From contig NZ_CP011112.1 of the NCBI RefSeq assembly GCF_001190945.1, positions 310,001 through 374,000 of the forward strand: DNA of 64,000 bases, written 5' to 3'. This stretch comes from Luteipulveratus mongoliensis. Its GTDB lineage: Bacteria; Actinomycetota; Actinomycetes; Actinomycetales; Dermatophilaceae. The translations under genes were made by a program, and so were the position numbers. Of the stretch, positions 61,499 through 64,000 are shown in pieces (position 1 is the stretch's first letter; every line of letters begins with the position of its first letter). The notes below the pieces were generated by a model. That model saw only the letters and a list, made by a program, of their open reading frames with translations, had not been told where the DNA came from and did no database searches.

Positions 61499-61527
61499 TG
61501 TTACGTCTGCCGCTCGCGACCCGTCAT
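61499..61527 (+). promoter_or_regulatory. ECF41-type promoter of the sigma factor gene
   Basis: TGTTACG (61499-61505), then 16 bp, then CGTCAT (61522-61527). The same two boxes with the same spacing lie before the decarboxylase-like gene (62434-62461). ECF41 promoters are known as TGTCACA-like and CGTC boxes, so this fits an autoregulated promoter. Confidence 0.75.
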
Positions 61528-61562
61528 CCCCATGACAGGACTCGTTCGAGGAAGGTAATCAC

Positions 61563-62432
61563 ATGACTGAGGACGCCCTGGCAAGAGCCTTCGAGCTGCA
61601 GCGCGGGCGCCTGGTGGCGGTGGCGTACCGGATGCTCGGCTCGCGAGCCGACGCCGAGGACGCGGTGCAGGAAGCCTGGCTGCGACTGGCGCGCCAGGAC
61701 TCGGCCGCGATCGACAACCTGGCCGGCTGGCTGACCACGGTCGTCGGTCGGGTCTGCATCGACACGCTGCGCTCGCGACGGGCCAAGCCAGAGGCGTCGT
61801 ACGACGACCGCCTGCCTGAGCTCATCGTCACCGAGGTCGACGGCGAAGGTCCCGAGGACGACGCGCTGCTCGCCGAGTCCGTCGGCCTGGCGCTCCTCGT
61901 GGTGCTGGACACGCTGCGGCCCGCGGAGCGGCTGGCGTTCGTGCTGCACGACATGTTCGGGGTGCCGTTCGAGGAGATCGGTCAGATCATCGGCAGGTCC
62001 ACGGACGCGAGCAAGATGCTGGCCAGCCGAGCCCGTCGCAAGGTGCAGGACTCGCACCGACCGTCCGATGAGCCGAGGCAGCAGCGGGCGGTCGTCGACG
62101 CGTTCCTGGCGGCCTCGCAGGCGGGCGACTTCGAGGGGCTGCTGACGGTGCTCGACCCGGACGTGGTGTGGCGCGATCACAGCACGCGTGGCGTCGTCGT
62201 ACGACTCGGGGCGACCGAGGTCGCGACGCGAGCCCAGCGCGGTGCGCACTCGACGGTGACCGGGCGTCCCGTGCTCGTCAACGGTGAGCCCGGGGTTGTC
62301 GCGTGGGCGGCGAACGGCACGCCGGTGAGCGTCATGGCGTGCACCGTGGTCGACGGTCGGATCGTGGAGATCGTGTCGATGCGCGACCCGGAACGCCTTG
62401 CGGCGATGGACATCCCGGGTCGGCCGGCCTGA
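61563..62432 (+). CDS. ECF41/SigJ-type sigma factor with SnoaL-like domain
   Basis: 289 residues. Region 2 (LVAVAYRMLGSRADAEDAVQ, EAWLRLARQD) and region 4 (LDTLRPAERLAFVLHDMFGV, then FEEIGQIIGRSTDASKMLAS) are followed by a C-terminal SnoaL_2-like domain (QQRAVVDAFLAASQAGDFEG; DPDVVWRDHSTRG). In ECF41 factors this domain controls activity instead of an anti-sigma protein. AGGAAGG precedes ATG 61563. The partner gene, a carboxymuconolactone decarboxylase-family protein, lies directly downstream, the standard ECF41 context. Confidence 0.93.
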   Translation: MTEDALARAFELQRGRLVAVAYRMLGSRADAEDAVQEAWLRLARQDSAAIDNLAGWLTTVVGRVCIDTLRSRRAKPEASYDDRLPELIVTEVDGEGPEDDALLAESVGLALLVVLDTLRPAERLAFVLHDMFGVPFEEIGQIIGRSTDASKMLASRARRKVQDSHRPSDEPRQQRAVVDAFLAASQAGDFEGLLTVLDPDVVWRDHSTRGVVVRLGATEVATRAQRGAHSTVTGRPVLVNGEPGVVAWAANGTPVSVMACTVVDGRIVEIVSMRDPERLAAMDIPGRPA

Positions 62433-62433
62433 G

Positions 62434-62461
62434 TGTTACGTCGGCGCAAGCGGTCTCGTCA
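62434..62461 (+). promoter_or_regulatory. ECF41-type promoter of the decarboxylase-like gene
   Basis: TGTTACG (62434-62440), 16 bp, CGTC (62457-62460) and then AT. The spacing is identical to that before the sigma factor gene. It begins 2 bp after the sigma factor stop codon. Confidence 0.75.
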
Positions 62462-62497
62462 TGGAGGTGACAGCACACCTCACCAAGGGAGATCGTC

Positions 62498-62968
62498 ATG
62501 CAGACCCGACTCGACCCGCTCGGCACCGACCTCGGACCGAAGTTCGCCAAGTACCTCGTCTCAGCGCACTCCGCCCTGGTCCGCTCGACCATGCCGACCG
62601 CCACGCTCGAGCTGGTCAACATCCGCGTGAGCCAGATCAACGGATGTGGCGGCTGCCTGGACATGCACACCAAGGAGGCCGCCGCGGCGGGCGAGACGGC
62701 ACTGCGGATCAACCTCGTCGGCGCCTGGCGAGAGACGACCGTCTTCACCGAGGCGGAGCGGGCGGCGCTGGAGCTCGCGGAGCAGGGCACCCGGCTCGCG
62801 GACGGCATTGGCATCACTGACGACGCGTGGGCGTACGCCGCCACGTTCTACGACGACGAGCAGCTGATGGCGCTCGTCGCGCAGATCGCGCTCATCAACG
62901 CCTTCACCCGACTCAACGTGATGACTCAGCAGCGCGGCGGCAGCTACGTCGCCGGCCAGCTCGGCTGA
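62498..62968 (+). CDS. Carboxymuconolactone decarboxylase/AhpD-like protein
   Basis: 156 residues. The redox motif CGGC lies at C50-C53, followed by LDMH with H57, within VNIRVSQINGCGGCLDMHTK, the CMD/AhpD active site. ELAEQGTRLADG and AYAATFYDDEQLMALVAQIA complete the helical fold. It is the known partner of ECF41 sigma factors; its substrate is not established. GGGAGATC precedes ATG 62498. A strong hairpin follows at 63024-63059. Confidence 0.92.
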   Translation: MQTRLDPLGTDLGPKFAKYLVSAHSALVRSTMPTATLELVNIRVSQINGCGGCLDMHTKEAAAAGETALRINLVGAWRETTVFTEAERAALELAEQGTRLADGIGITDDAWAYAATFYDDEQLMALVAQIALINAFTRLNVMTQQRGGSYVAGQLG

Positions 62969-63023
62969 TCTGGCTCGAAAGCCACTGTCAATCAACGGAA
63001 TTCACGCCAGATGTGGCGAATCG

Positions 63024-63059
63024 GACGAGGCGCGAGGGCTCCAGGCCCCGCGCCTCGTC
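63024..63059 (+). terminator. Hairpin after the decarboxylase-like gene
   Basis: Perfect 11-bp arms GACGAGGCGCG (63024-63034) and CGCGCCTCGTC (63049-63059) with a 14-base loop. It lies 55 bp after the stop at 62968. Confidence 0.75.
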
Positions 63060-63163
63060 TCACATTGCGAGACGGGGGAACGGGTTGCCTCGAGCGGCGG
63101 TCAGAGGCGGGCGAAATGACTTCCTGACAGGCCAATACCACTCTTAATGAAGGGGATTCGGGG

Positions 63164-64000
63164 ATGAACATCTCTAAGCGACGGTCCGCAGCACTGGTTG
63201 GAATCGCAGCAGTAGTGGCGACTTCTGCGGCGGTGATGATCGCTCCGCAGTCGCACGCCGCCGAGCGTGACGGATCGTGCAACACGGGCGAGCTCTGCTA
63301 CTTCTTCAACAGCAACGAGCAGGGGTCGGTGTCCGACTTCCGTTCGTCCGTAGGCAATCTCGGCGACTCGCAGCCATCGTGCTTCGAGTTCAAGGGTGGC
63401 GGCAACGGCAAGGGCAAGTGCGTGAAGAACAACGCGGCCTCCGTGTGGAACCGCACGTCGAAGCCCGTAACCGTCTACTTCAACAGCTCGTACGCCGGCG
63501 ACAGCCAGACGATCGCCGCCGGCTCGAAGGCCAACCTCAAGCCCGGCCTCAAGAACAACAATGCCTCGCATCAGATCGGTGGCTCCTCCACACCCGGCGG
63601 CGGTGGCGGCCACTCCGGTGTCAACGGTCCGATCTCGCGCAGCGAGGTCCTCAGCCGAGGTATGGACTGGGTCCGCATCAACGTGCCGTACAGCATGGAC
63701 GGCTACCACAACGACCGGAACGGGAAGTCGTACCGCACGGACTGCTCCGGCTTCGTCTCCATGGCCCTGCACGTCTCGCAGAGCTACAGCACCGTGAGCC
63801 TGCCCGACATCCTGCAGCGGATCAGCTGGAACGAGCTCAAGCCGGGCGACGTGGTCGGCACGCTGGGCGCCGGTACGGGCGGGTCCGACGGTCACGTCGT
63901 GCTGTTCAACGGCTGGGCGAACTCCTCGCACACGAGGTTCAAGACGCTCGAGGAGCGCGGCCACGGCCACGGCTCGATCTCGTACGAGCGCGAGATCAAC
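63164..64000 (+). CDS. Secreted NlpC/P60-like hydrolase with I36/crystallin-like domain, 3' end outside window
   Basis: 279 residues are visible; the stop lies beyond the window. Signal peptide to about A32 (APQSHA). Residues 36-140 form the same I36-like domain as the M23 protein (GSCNTGELC, PSCFEF, KGKCVKN). A Gly-rich linker leads to an NlpC/P60 or CHAP-like domain with YRTDCSGFVSMAL (C194) and GSDGHVVLFNGW (H244). It probably cuts peptidoglycan stem peptides. GGGGATTCGGGG precedes ATG 63164. The catalytic third residue would be beyond 64000 or is not identified. Confidence 0.85.
   Translation, partial: MNISKRRSAALVGIAAVVATSAAVMIAPQSHAAERDGSCNTGELCYFFNSNEQGSVSDFRSSVGNLGDSQPSCFEFKGGGNGKGKCVKNNAASVWNRTSKPVTVYFNSSYAGDSQTIAAGSKANLKPGLKNNNASHQIGGSSTPGGGGGHSGVNGPISRSEVLSRGMDWVRINVPYSMDGYHNDRNGKSYRTDCSGFVSMALHVSQSYSTVSLPDILQRISWNELKPGDVVGTLGAGTGGSDGHVVLFNGWANSSHTRFKTLEERGHGHGSISYEREIN

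Overview
The window is high-GC actinobacterial chromosome. The signs are a WhiB protein, an ECF41-type sigma factor, GTG starts, many XRE/DUF5753 and XRE-TPR regulators, and long spurious open frames opposite real genes. Genus cannot be fixed from sequence alone; the secreted I36-domain wall hydrolases and the GGTCTCGATACG...CTACTCGACC repeats fit a Micrococcales/Propionibacteriales-type organism. No rRNA, tRNA, CRISPR array, insertion sequence or clear attachment site was seen.

Layout. 1-1909: an amino-acid permease (5' end outside the window) and a voltage-gated-type K+ channel. 1954-11437: an accessory stretch of DNA-binding regulators (DUF5753, two XRE-TPR proteins, WhiB), GNAT, CutA, a hipBA pair with three operator-like sites, a DUF4262 protein and a frameshifted pRiA4b ORF-3-like gene. 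11441-12874: an ArsR/DHFR-like/SRPBCC operon with an apparently leaderless promoter. 12907-19703: a complete Wadjet operon (jetA-B-C-D, minus strand). 19829-21051: a TerD gene plus a CxxC protein gene. 21182-40930: a complete BREX type 2 (Pgl) operon on the same strand, pglW-pglX-[gmrSD]-pglY-pglZ-brxD-brxHI. A GmrSD-like DUF262/DUF1524 nuclease gene is inserted between pglX and pglY. 41306-43852: an unnamed PD-(D/E)XK-like protein and a membrane-anchored NERD protein. Together 12.9-43.9 kb is a defence island of about 31 kb.

43862-48066 encodes secreted and surface proteins: a small CTGNLSI-motif family with a decayed copy, a Tat-exported amidase, an I36-M23 hydrolase, and an HTH-TM-NBR1-Ig-like protein. 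48070-62968 is ordinary accessory metabolism and regulation. It holds regulator/target pairs, each with a visible palindrome (ArsR/MFS, MarR/membrane protein, MarR/old yellow enzyme), DUF202 proteins, acetyltransferases, an MscS-like channel, a DJ-1/PfpI protein, and an ECF41 sigma factor with its carboxymuconolactone-decarboxylase partner, both preceded by the same promoter motif. The window ends inside a second I36-domain wall hydrolase (NlpC/P60).

How the genes fit together. Wadjet (anti-plasmid), BREX (anti-phage) and GmrSD (attack on modified DNA) cover different kinds of invading DNA. They are arranged as long overlapping polycistrons, all read leftward. hipBA and the many Xre regulators flank them. 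Unusual points are the embedded GmrSD gene, the orphan nuclease-like gene upstream of pglW, the degenerate first kinase domain of PglW, and several shared regulatory motifs found by reading the intergenic DNA.
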